Origin: an uncultured bacterium
GTDB lineage: Bacteria; Bacteroidota; Bacteroidia; Chitinophagales; Chitinophagaceae
Assembly: GCA_903957405.1 (NCBI GenBank)
Contig: CAJBPC010000141.1
Location: 1-5,137, forward strand
Direction of reading: 5' to 3'
Length of the DNA: 5,137 nt
Shown: in pieces, positions 1 through 5,137 of the stretch
Layout of the letters: each line of letters opens with the position of its first letter
How positions within the stretch are numbered: position 1 is the first letter of the stretch
Notes under the pieces: generated by a model
What the model was told of the DNA's origin: nothing
The model's database searches: none
What the model saw: only the letters and a program-made list of their open reading frames with translations
Position numbers and translations under genes: made by a program

Positions 1-177
1 AGGGGATAATTTTTTCGGGTAATGTCTGCATATTGCCTTGCTGATCTGTTTCTTTGACGACGCGCGTTTATCCGCGGTGTGGATTGTCATCTGTTTCCAT
101 ACTTGATTCCAGCATACTGTGGCCTAAATAATTTCAATGGGTTTCTACGCTTGATAGATTGCCGCTGAAATGCACGG

Positions 178-1248
178 TTAAAAGGTTCTGATAGGCCTTG
201 AAACGGGTAAATTGTTGGATTTTGTCCAATAGTCGACTGCATCTCCTGAGGGAAAAACCTGCATCCATGCACTTTCTGTTCTGTTTTCCGACGAACTCCA
301 ATAATAATTATTCCCCAGTCCGATTAAACTTCTATTGACATACAACTTATTGAGTTCGTCTCTACTGGGCAGGCACCAGTCCGTATAACCCCCTCCGGCA
401 TAGTCACGGCATTGTTTAGCGGCATAGCTTCCCGTATTGCCTTGGACACTGATAATTTGTTGCGTATTTGACAGTCCAGTACCCAGGGCTGTTGCGGTTG
501 CTCCGGTTTGAACGTGGCTTGCAGAAGTCGTTCCGTTCGACCAGGTAGTTGCTCCAGGAATATCAACGGTTGCAGCGATTATTCCATGTAACACATTGGC
601 ATCGTAGCCGGGATCCCCGGTTTGCAAGATATATGCCAATATACCCCCGCCATAGATCTCGCCTACTGCGGGATTGCCTGAACGAAAACTGATCTGTGTT
701 CCGTACGTGTACCCATAAGCGTTGGCGGCATAGCTTCTTACGTAATAAATGGTCATTGGTGTCAACGACACAAGGTTGGTTGTAAAGCTGCCCGTGGTAC
801 CGGTGCTGACAGATTTCGAATTGGCTATTGTCGGGTTTGTGGTAGTACTCCAGCATATGCCTCTTTCGATGACCGGACTGCCGCCATCGCTTGTGACATT
901 TCCTCCACTGATGGCACTTGTGGCATTGATGCCGGATGCGTCTGTCGTTGCAGCCAATACGGGAAGCCCACTCGCGGCCATTCCGATCATGTTTGTCCAT
1001 GCTGAACCATTGTATACCTGTAGTTCACCTGAAGCGCCACAATTGCTGCACCATATGATCAACCCGGCAGGTGTCGGGGTGGCAATACTGCCTCTTTCGG
1101 TCGCCGTCATTCTGGGCGGTAAAAAGCCTTTAGAGGTACTTGTTACATCCAATGCCGCCGCGACAGAGGGGGTTGAAGTCCCAATACCCACTTGTGCCAA
1201 TATGCCAAGAGAGATGAAGAGCATAAAACCTGATCGGAGATATTTCAA
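178..1248 (-). CDS. Secreted modular protein: head motif, FN3-like domain, DUF1566/Lcl C-terminal domain
   Basis: Predicted exported surface or extracellular protein of 356 residues. Residues 1-18 form a signal peptide (KYLR followed by a hydrophobic stretch), with likely cleavage before Gln19. Residues 19-90 carry the Bacteroidota head motif: QVGIGT, then ALDV, GFLPPRM, AGLIIW and a YNGSAW segment. Residues 95-190 look like a fibronectin-III-like repeat (SGGNVTSDGGSPV, RGICWSTTTNPT, YYVRSYAANAYG). Residues 195-356 match the DUF1566/Lcl type: GGGILAYI, then CRDYAGGGYTDWCLPSRDEL, YYWSSSE and a final R-P-I-R-x-F. Such proteins are usually uncharacterised and thought to bind or decorate the surface. 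The only plausible start is TTG at 1246-1248: no ATG lies upstream in frame before a TGA, and the next ATG (1222-1224) would remove the basic N-terminus. No T9SS sorting domain was seen. The family call is solid; the function is unknown. Confidence 0.85.
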   Translation of the reverse strand: MKYLRSGFMLFISLGILAQVGIGTSTPSVAAALDVTSTSKGFLPPRMTATERGSIATPTPAGLIIWCSNCGASGELQVYNGSAWTNMIGMAASGLPVLAATTDASGINATSAISGGNVTSDGGSPVIERGICWSTTTNPTIANSKSVSTGTTGSFTTNLVSLTPMTIYYVRSYAANAYGYTYGTQISFRSGNPAVGEIYGGGILAYILQTGDPGYDANVLHGIIAATVDIPGATTWSNGTTSASHVQTGATATALGTGLSNTQQIISVQGNTGSYAAKQCRDYAGGGYTDWCLPSRDELNKLYVNRSLIGLGNNYYWSSSENRTESAWMQVFPSGDAVDYWTKSNNLPVSRPIRTF

Positions 1249-1429
1249 AATTTGAAAGAGGAGATAATAAAATCACTTTTTCAACTCTTCGTCAAAAAAG
1301 AATGGGTGAAGCAGTACAGATTTATTTTCTATAAATTGATTTTTCCGGTCAGCAGGTGGATGTTGGTCCTGATGGCACTGCACCTTCGGTATCCTATAGC
1401 TTTAATTTTTTTTCGGCTTGATATTTGGA
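1249..1429. other. Intergenic stretch without a recognisable gene
   Basis: This is the first part of the 497-base gap between the DUF1566-type gene and the DUF5777 gene. Reading frames on both strands are short and match no family I recognise. Apart from the weak promoter candidate next to the left gene, I see only AT-rich tracts and a CTTTTT/AAAAAG inverted pair around 1276-1300. Confidence 0.5.
1264..1295 (-). promoter_or_regulatory. Possible promoter of the DUF1566-type gene
   Basis: On the minus strand a TTGACG hexamer (1290-1295) is followed after 20 bases by TATTAT (1264-1269), 15 bases before the TTG start. The spacing is close to the Bacteroidota -33/-7 layout, but the second box fits TAnnTTTG poorly and the region is AT-rich, so chance is a real alternative. 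The leader to the start would be very short. Confidence 0.25.
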
Positions 1430-1710
1430 AACCATTCTGCCAGACTTGCCATTGCATATTTGCTGATAGTGCCGATGGAGGACACCGGGGCAAGGCCCAG
1501 CCAGACCACCCTTAAGACCTCGGGAGAGGTCGTTGACAACTGAGAAGTCATCACGTAGATAGAGGAATTACTTAAAAGCGAATGCTGTTGGTATGGCTAT
1601 GAAAATGTACGCCAATGCTTTCGTTAAAAGGGCACCATCTTACATGACAAGAAAGTGTACAGGCGGAAGAAAGCACATACGCTCTTTTAACCGGCGTGAT
1701 CAAAGAAATA
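1430..1710 (+). pseudogene. Degenerate IS3-family transposase (OrfB N-terminal part)
   Basis: A plus-strand reading frame (codons in register with 1562) gives a decayed match to the region before the catalytic core of IS3-family OrfB. It reads PSQTTLKTSGEVVDN (1496-1540), then EVIT and IEELLKSE (1544-1582), the hallmark WYGYENVR (1589-1612), and HDKKVYR followed by KKAHTL (1643-1684). These correspond to the family pattern KTxGxVVDN, IxELL, YGYxxV and HKKVYRLMKxHxLL. The frame is broken by TGA at 1541, TAG at 1556 and TAA at 1625. It appears to shift near 1680 into another frame that reads LLTGVIK (1684-1704). No DDE core and no terminal inverted repeats were found, so only a fragment is left. 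The left boundary is uncertain; clear similarity starts near 1490. Call by recollection of the family, not by alignment. Confidence 0.6.
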
Positions 1711-1745
1711 TGGGGTCGATACAATGATCATGTGCATGGGGCTGT

Positions 1746-2651
1746 TCAAATCTTCTCTGCGCGTTTTTTGATTTGGAATACGCGAGACAGGTTGAATCCG
1801 AAGCGAAGTTGACCCTTGTCCCATCTGCCAGTTGTTTCGGTGACGAAAGCGCGTTCGTTCATGCCTACCGCATTTGACAGATGCAGTTGGAAGACATGGC
1901 CTCCTGTTTCAATATCGATGCCCAGTGATAGCGGATGTGTGTTCACGTCCTGTTGTATGCCATTCATCAGATGGAAGTAATCCCAGGTGAAGGCGATGCG
2001 TTTGGATAATTTAAAGCGTCCGCCGAAACCCAATGCGAACACGTCGTTCGGCTGGGAACTGAGCGGCACGAGATTGTTATGCACCATGGTGGGTGCCAGC
2101 TGCAGCGTGAACGATTCATTGAACTTCCGGCCAATGATGATCTGGTAATAGTATGCCAGTCGCGAGCTGAAATAATTCTCAATGGTGGCATCTGCCCAGG
2201 GAAGGGTATTGGCGGTCATGCCCGCCACCAGTGCCACGGTGACCGGAAATGGCTTGCTGCCGGTCGACTGCATCAGCGGTGCGTACTTGACAAAGGCGTC
2301 CAGTTCTTTTTTGTATGTGCTTCGTCCGATGCCTGCCATGAGGTTCCTGGTGATGCCGAAGTCAAAGCCCATGCGCATGCTGGCTTGGTCCAAACCAAAG
2401 AAATTTTGAAAGCCCTGGTTGATTTCTCCGAAGCGATGAAGGATTCGGAAATCCATGGTGCCGGGAGCGAGGAATTCCATGGAATGCCCATTGATGACCC
2501 GTGGTGATTTGAAGGCGTACTTCACGAATTCCTTTTTCACTTTTGCATCATCACCGATCAATGAGAGGAGATCTTCGTTCTGTTGGGCAACGGCAGTCGG
2601 CGGCAGGAGGGCGTATAGGAGTATGATAATTGGGATGAGGAGCTTTTTCAT
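1746..2651 (-). CDS. DUF5777 family beta-barrel protein
   Basis: Predicted outer-membrane beta-barrel protein of 301 residues. Residues 1-22 are a signal peptide (KKLL, a hydrophobic run, then cleavage after AVA before QQ). The mature part shows the family signature: FKSPRVINGHSMEFLAPGTM (47-66), DFRILHRFGEI, then FGLDQASMRMGFDFGITRNL (85-104). Alternating hydrophobic and aromatic strands follow to the end, including GGHVFQLHLSN (250-260) and GMNERAF (263-269), with a terminal strand LRFGFNLSRVF. Its molecular function is not established. It is the last gene of a five-gene operon, 23 bases after the YceI gene; in Bacteroidota this barrel type is, as I recall, often found beside YceI and small cytochrome genes. 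The ATG at 2649-2651 directly precedes a good signal peptide, so the start is secure. Confidence 0.88.
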   Translation of the reverse strand: MKKLLIPIIILLYALLPPTAVAQQNEDLLSLIGDDAKVKKEFVKYAFKSPRVINGHSMEFLAPGTMDFRILHRFGEINQGFQNFFGLDQASMRMGFDFGITRNLMAGIGRSTYKKELDAFVKYAPLMQSTGSKPFPVTVALVAGMTANTLPWADATIENYFSSRLAYYYQIIIGRKFNESFTLQLAPTMVHNNLVPLSSQPNDVFALGFGGRFKLSKRIAFTWDYFHLMNGIQQDVNTHPLSLGIDIETGGHVFQLHLSNAVGMNERAFVTETTGRWDKGQLRFGFNLSRVFQIKKRAEKI

Positions 2652-2674
2652 TCAATGTGTTTTGCTCGTGTTTT

Positions 2675-3238
2675 TTATTTCAACGGCTGAAGGGAACATT
2701 CCACGATGATCTTTGCAGTCTGGGATACTTTATCAGCCACCAGTTGTGGCACTTTTACTTTATAATCCGACAGTGCTGCGGTAAAAGTCGCTTTCGCCTC
2801 CAAAATCTCGCCACGGACAATGATTTCTCCATCGGTCTCTACTTCCTTTGTTTCGCCATGCATGGTGAGGTTGCCTTTCACCTTTACCTTATAGCTGCCG
2901 TCTTTGGCATAGTCGACAGTGTTGTTGTTGGTCACTGACCCTCTGAATTCCGCTTTCGGGAACTTGTTGCTTTCCACGTAATTTTCATTGAAATGCTCCT
3001 CCATGAGTGCGGCCTTGAATTCAAAGCTTTTCATCACCGCCGAGAACTGTATGTTCCCGTTTTTTGTGTCCATCACACAAATGACGGCATTGTTGACGCC
3101 TGCGATCGCTTCAGGAGACTTGGGTACGGTGGCATCGAATTTGATGCGTCCGGTCTTTGTAAAAAACCTGGATTGCGCATCTGCTTGCAGGGACAGTAAC
3201 ATAAAGGCGACGGTGGCATGGATCAGTTGTTTCATCAT
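2675..3238 (-). CDS. YceI-family periplasmic lipid-binding protein
   Basis: A 187-residue YceI-like lipocalin-fold protein. Members known in structure bind long isoprenoid or amide lipids in the barrel cavity; the ligand here is unknown. Residues 1-21 are a signal peptide with cleavage after ADA, before Gln22. The mature protein shows family marks: FEFKAALMEEHFNENYVESN (72-91), with FPKAEFRG following, and the turn GNLTMHGETKEV (122-133), then beta strands to EC at 180-181. The length is normal for the family. Two adjacent ATG codons (3236-3238 and 3233-3235) could start it; the first is used here. It begins 6 bases after the OB-fold gene stop, which indicates co-translation. Placed between heme proteins and an outer-membrane barrel, it may carry a quinone or another isoprenoid; that is inference. 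Confidence 0.9.
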   Translation of the reverse strand: MMKQLIHATVAFMLLSLQADAQSRFFTKTGRIKFDATVPKSPEAIAGVNNAVICVMDTKNGNIQFSAVMKSFEFKAALMEEHFNENYVESNKFPKAEFRGSVTNNNTVDYAKDGSYKVKVKGNLTMHGETKEVETDGEIIVRGEILEAKATFTAALSDYKVKVPQLVADKVSQTAKIIVECSLQPLK

Positions 3239-3244
3239 GGTTCA

Positions 3245-3721
3245 TTATTTGATTGCTCGGTTATTGTCGGGATCCGCCATCATCCCGCGGTTGAAGAGGA
3301 TATCGGCGCCGATGCCCAGCTCGTCAGGGATGTATCCCGTACAGACTCCTTTCATGCGGATACCCATCTTCGGAGTCAGGCCGATGGGGTCGATTACGAA
3401 GCTGCTGTCGATGCTGAATCTGACAGACGTGGAGGATACCCCATCACCCATCACGATGGTCATCTGTCCTGGTGCCGTGACGATTGTCTCTTTCAATATC
3501 CCGTCAACCTCCATGACTTTGCCGGCGTATTTTCCAGTGGCGGAGCCCTCGTCGCTTGTAAAGTCGCGGATAAGGTCGGCCGCTTTCACCTTGAACGCGG
3601 CATCCATGGCCGCCACCGATTCTTTTTCCCTGTTGAACTCCCGGTATGCATAAATGGCACCTGCGGAAACAAGCAGGAATGTGATCAGGATACCGGATCG
3701 GATTTTTTTGGATCTGTTCAT
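3245..3721 (-). CDS. Membrane-anchored OB-fold protein (tRNA_anti-like)
   Basis: A 158-residue protein with an N-terminal anchor and a single small beta-barrel domain. From Met1, MNRSKKIR is followed by one hydrophobic segment (about residues 8-25) that is either an anchor or an uncleaved signal, so the rest faces the periplasm. A charged helix (about 27-56) leads to the OB-like domain. Its pattern is LIRDFTSDEGSATGKYAGK (50-68), EVDGIL, VSSTSVRFSID and GIRMKGVCTGYIPDE (120-134), ending with ADILFNRG. This matches the tRNA_anti-like OB-fold family of Bacteroidota, whose members have no settled function; nucleic acid binding is not implied for an exported copy. An in-frame ATG at 3761-3763 would overlap the upstream gene by 31 bases and put 14 extra polar residues before the anchor, so the ATG at 3719-3721, 11 bases after the previous stop, is preferred. 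Confidence 0.8.
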   Translation of the reverse strand: MNRSKKIRSGILITFLLVSAGAIYAYREFNREKESVAAMDAAFKVKAADLIRDFTSDEGSATGKYAGKVMEVDGILKETIVTAPGQMTIVMGDGVSSTSVRFSIDSSFVIDPIGLTPKMGIRMKGVCTGYIPDELGIGADILFNRGMMADPDNNRAIK

Positions 3722-3732
3722 CTTTTTCAGGT

Positions 3733-4110
3733 TTAGTTGTTGGGTGAGCCTGAATCTATCCATTTCTTAACCAACGCAAGCTGGCAATTGGTCAATTTAT
3801 TGGCACCCTTGGGCATTGGTGAATATCCGGAAGCATAACTGACGGACCCGTACAATTTTCCATTGACGGCCATCGCCTTGTCCGCAGCATAGTTGCCCAT
3901 CAGTATGCCACCACCCATCGATGCCGACAGATGACAACTATAACATTGCTGCTGAAACAGTGGCACGATCTTCTGCGAATAAGACACTACAGCTGTCGTA
4001 TCACATGAGATGGTATTGGGATAGAGCATATCCGCCTTGTCGTAGTAACATGACTGTAAGCCCGTGAAAGATGAGATGATCACCAATACTAAAGTGATTG
4101 TATTCTTCAT
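3733..4110 (-). CDS. Single-heme cytochrome c lipoprotein
   Basis: A 125-residue exported electron-transfer protein. A short signal (residues 1-20) ends in the lipobox L-Q-S-C, so Cys21 should be lipidated and the protein tethered to a membrane on the periplasmic side. The heme c site is CYSCH (56-60), with His60 as the near ligand. Met99 in GYSPMP is the likely far ligand. Cys36 (SCDTT) and Cys109 (TNCQ) may form a disulfide, since both are matched in the neighbouring cytochrome. The last helix, LVKKWIDSGSPNN, is typical of small cytochrome c domains in Bacteroidota. It starts 10 bases after the two-domain cytochrome gene and 11 bases before the OB-fold gene, so it is within an operon. The electron donor and acceptor are not known. 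Confidence 0.87.
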   Translation of the reverse strand: MKNTITLVLVIISSFTGLQSCYYDKADMLYPNTISCDTTAVVSYSQKIVPLFQQQCYSCHLSASMGGGILMGNYAADKAMAVNGKLYGSVSYASGYSPMPKGANKLTNCQLALVKKWIDSGSPNN

Positions 4111-4120
4111 ATCGACGGAT

Positions 4121-4828
4121 TTAATTATTGAGGCTGCCGGCAGCGATCCATTTTTTTATCTGTATTATCTCACAATCTGCCAATTTGAGGTTGGCTGGCA
4201 TTTTAGAATACCCTGCTGTCCAACTAACGGACCCGTATAGCCGACCATTTTCCGCGACGATCTTCACGCCCGCATGGGTCGACAGGTCGATGTTGCCGCC
4301 TTTGGAAGCCGGATTATGACAGCCCTGGCACTTGGTGGCAATGAGTGGCTTGATGGCAGTACTATATTTGAAGTCGGTCGTGTCACATCGGTCGCAGCCA
4401 TTGTTCTTTGCCCCTTGTGTGATCCAGATCTTGAGTTGTGAGATCTGGTCGGTGGTCCATGGCGACATCGGAGGTGGGGGCATCCTTTCACTTCCCGTCT
4501 TTACGATCTCCTTGTAGAGTTTACTGCCCGTTGCGTTTCCGGGCGACACATAGCGCATGATCTTGTCATAGGTGGTGAGGTCAACCCCATCCGCGTGGGT
4601 TTTTGAATCATGGCAGCCGGCCATGGCGCAGGTGGAAGATATGAGCGGATAAATGGTGTTTGAGAAATATACCGAGTCCGGACTGCATACCCTCCCGGTG
4701 GTACCGGGTATTTCCCCGATGCCCCCTGTGTTCGCGTTATCGGGGACAGGCACATCATGTGTACAAGATGGGAACATCCAGATCAAAAACAGGATCGAAA
4801 CAAAGACGATTGAGGATGTCTTGCGCAT
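4121..4828 (-). CDS. Two-domain (probable diheme) cytochrome c lipoprotein
   Basis: A 235-residue exported protein, first gene of the operon. MRKTSS and a hydrophobic stretch lead to F-P-S-C, a relaxed lipobox with Cys22 as the lipidation site. The first domain (about 48-143) has CAMAGCHD (67-74), a C-x4-C-H heme motif instead of the usual C-x2-C-H, with Met116 or Met121 in RMPPPPM as possible far ligand. The second domain (145-235) has CQGCH (167-171) and Met210 in GYSKMP, with Cys148 and Cys219 as a possible disulfide. The second domain is closely related to the next gene's product. Earlier in-frame ATGs at 4907-4909 and 4856-4858 would add 27 or 10 residues before the signal. The ATG at 4826-4828 is chosen because it puts the basic residues right before the hydrophobic core and has an A-rich leader. 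Cytochrome function is well supported; partners are unknown. Confidence 0.85.
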   Translation of the reverse strand: MRKTSSIVFVSILFLIWMFPSCTHDVPVPDNANTGGIGEIPGTTGRVCSPDSVYFSNTIYPLISSTCAMAGCHDSKTHADGVDLTTYDKIMRYVSPGNATGSKLYKEIVKTGSERMPPPPMSPWTTDQISQLKIWITQGAKNNGCDRCDTTDFKYSTAIKPLIATKCQGCHNPASKGGNIDLSTHAGVKIVAENGRLYGSVSWTAGYSKMPANLKLADCEIIQIKKWIAAGSLNN

Positions 4829-4895
4829 GATTGAATATGTTTTATCGTTTTCTGCCATGGAGTCGATAATGCCGTAAAGATGACTGTCCAATGCC

Positions 4896-4917
4896 CATGA
4901 CTCAATCACGGGTCATG
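4896..4917. repeat. Inverted repeat upstream of the cytochrome operon
   Basis: CATGAC (4896-4901) and GTCATG (4912-4917) form perfect 6-base arms around a 10-base spacer; the stem can grow by one wobble and one C-G pair. It lies about 70-90 bases before the chosen start of the first operon gene, where a leader structure or an operator could sit. It may also be chance. Confidence 0.3.
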
Positions 4918-4952
4918 CCGAATACAACAGCTTGAAAGCAATACGCGGTGTC

Positions 4953-4980
4953 AAAAAAAGTGCCACTTTTTTTAAATGGC
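4953..4980 (-). terminator. Probable intrinsic terminator of the upstream (VIT1-like) gene
   Basis: On the minus strand GCCA (4980-4977) pairs with TGGC (4965-4962), extended inward by a wobble and two T-A pairs over an A-rich loop, and followed by AC and seven T (4959-4953). It sits about 75 bases after the stop of the partial gene on the same strand. The core 4953-4973 is also a perfect inverted repeat (A7-GTG, C, CAC-T7), so it could act in both directions. The short stem makes the strength uncertain. Confidence 0.6.
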
Positions 4981-4992
4981 ATGATGGTCGCA

Positions 4993-5007
4993 TCACCCAT
5001 TGGGTGA
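4993..5007. repeat. Perfect 15-base palindrome (TCACCCA-T-TGGGTGA)
   Basis: Two perfect 7-base arms around one central T, between the partial gene and the terminator-like hairpin. A further half-site ATCACCC lies at 5033-5039. The symmetric form suits a dimeric regulator, but a part of the transcript end structure or chance is equally possible. Confidence 0.35.
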
Positions 5008-5053
5008 ATCTATAACATTGTCTTTGATTCCAATCACCCTTCAGATCATGATG

Positions 5054-5137
5054 TCAACCGGCCACAGACACGCCAATGAGTCTCCCAATACCGAAAGTGA
5101 CCGCTGCCGCCATCAATCCGAAAATGACCTGACGCAT
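5054..5137 (-). CDS. C-terminal end of a membrane protein, likely VIT1/CCC1 family (partial)
   Basis: Only the last 27 codons and a TGA stop (5054-5056) are inside the window; the gene continues past the right edge. The visible tail begins MRQVIFGLMAAAVTFGIGRL and ends IGVSVAG. It forms one glycine- and alanine-rich membrane helix with a final G-x-G-R-L-I-G turn. This resembles the last helix of VIT1/CCC1-type iron/manganese transporters, where R-Q-x-x-x-G-x-x-A-A-x-x-T-x-x-I-G is common. The ATG exactly at the edge is in frame but should not be taken as the start. It lies upstream of the cytochrome operon on the same strand and is separated from it by a terminator-like hairpin, so it is probably a separate transcription unit. 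The family call rests on one helix only. Confidence 0.5.
   Translation of the reverse strand: MRQVIFGLMAAAVTFGIGRLIGVSVAG

Noticed and set aside
1..31. A possible gene start at the left edge on the minus strand (MQTLPEKIIP)
   Set aside because: Only ten codons are visible and no leader or family signal supports it.
87..272. A 61-codon minus-strand frame downstream of the surface-protein gene
   Set aside because: It overlaps the end of that gene in another frame and its product resembles nothing I know. I treat 1-177 as empty.
563..1000. A 145-codon minus-strand frame inside the surface-protein gene
   Set aside because: Its product is rich in Arg, His and Cys without any domain, and it overlaps the well-supported frame.
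749..1255. A 168-codon open frame on the plus strand
   Set aside because: It lies opposite the DUF1566-type gene, whose domains are clearly recognisable; the plus-strand product has no family features and an artificial-looking composition.
1337..1417. A short plus-strand frame reading SGQQVDVGPDGTAPSVSYSF before a stop, looking like the end of a barrel protein
   Set aside because: About 26 codons only, with a stop shortly upstream and no supporting context; too short to call.
1252..1515. An 87-codon plus-strand open frame in the gap
   Set aside because: The product has no recognisable motif and overlaps the transposase fossil in another frame.
1516..1531. Perfect hairpin GACCTC-GGGA-GAGGTC as a terminator
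   Set aside because: It falls within the conserved coding part of the transposase fossil (KTSGEVV) and no T-tract follows on either strand.
1697..1730. Two TGATCA sites 28 bases apart as a regulatory pair
   Set aside because: A six-base palindrome repeated once is expected by chance at this scale.
2988..3736. Plus-strand open frames of 172 and 221 codons
   Set aside because: They run opposite the YceI and OB-fold genes, which have clear family motifs and operon spacing; the shadow products show no motif.
4949..4954. TTGACA on the minus strand as a -35 box for the cytochrome operon
   Set aside because: No convincing second box follows at a suitable distance, Bacteroidota promoters use a different consensus, and the hexamer overlaps the end of the terminator T-tract.

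Overview
The window looks like chromosomal DNA from a member of the Bacteroidota, possibly the Chitinophagales. This rests on the protein families (DUF5777 barrel, YceI, small cytochrome c lipoproteins, the 'QVGIGT...ALDV...GFLPPRM' secreted head motif), relaxed lipoboxes, and starts preceded by A-rich leaders without clear Shine-Dalgarno sites. All intact genes read from the minus strand. No tRNA, rRNA or CRISPR array was seen.

Right edge (5137 to about 4950): the last 27 codons of a membrane protein whose tail resembles VIT1/CCC1-type transporters. Its stop is followed by a perfect small palindrome and a terminator-like hairpin with a T7 tract.

Centre (4828 down to 1746): a compact five-gene operon with gaps of 10, 11, 6 and 23 bases. 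In transcription order it encodes a two-domain cytochrome c-like lipoprotein, a one-heme cytochrome c lipoprotein related to the second domain of the first, a membrane-anchored OB-fold (tRNA_anti-like) protein, a periplasmic YceI-family lipid-binding protein, and a DUF5777 beta-barrel protein. All five carry export or membrane signals. I infer a cell-envelope module linking heme electron carriers, a possible isoprenoid or quinone binder and an outer-membrane barrel; its real function is not known from the sequence.

Between the operon and the left gene (1249 to 1745): a 497-base stretch with no intact gene. Its right half holds a plus-strand fossil of an IS3-family transposase with three stops and a frameshift.

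Left (1248 to 178): a secreted modular protein with a tail-fibre-like head motif, a fibronectin-III-like domain and a C-terminal DUF1566/Lcl-type domain, apparently starting at TTG. Bases 1 to 177 hold nothing I can support as a gene.
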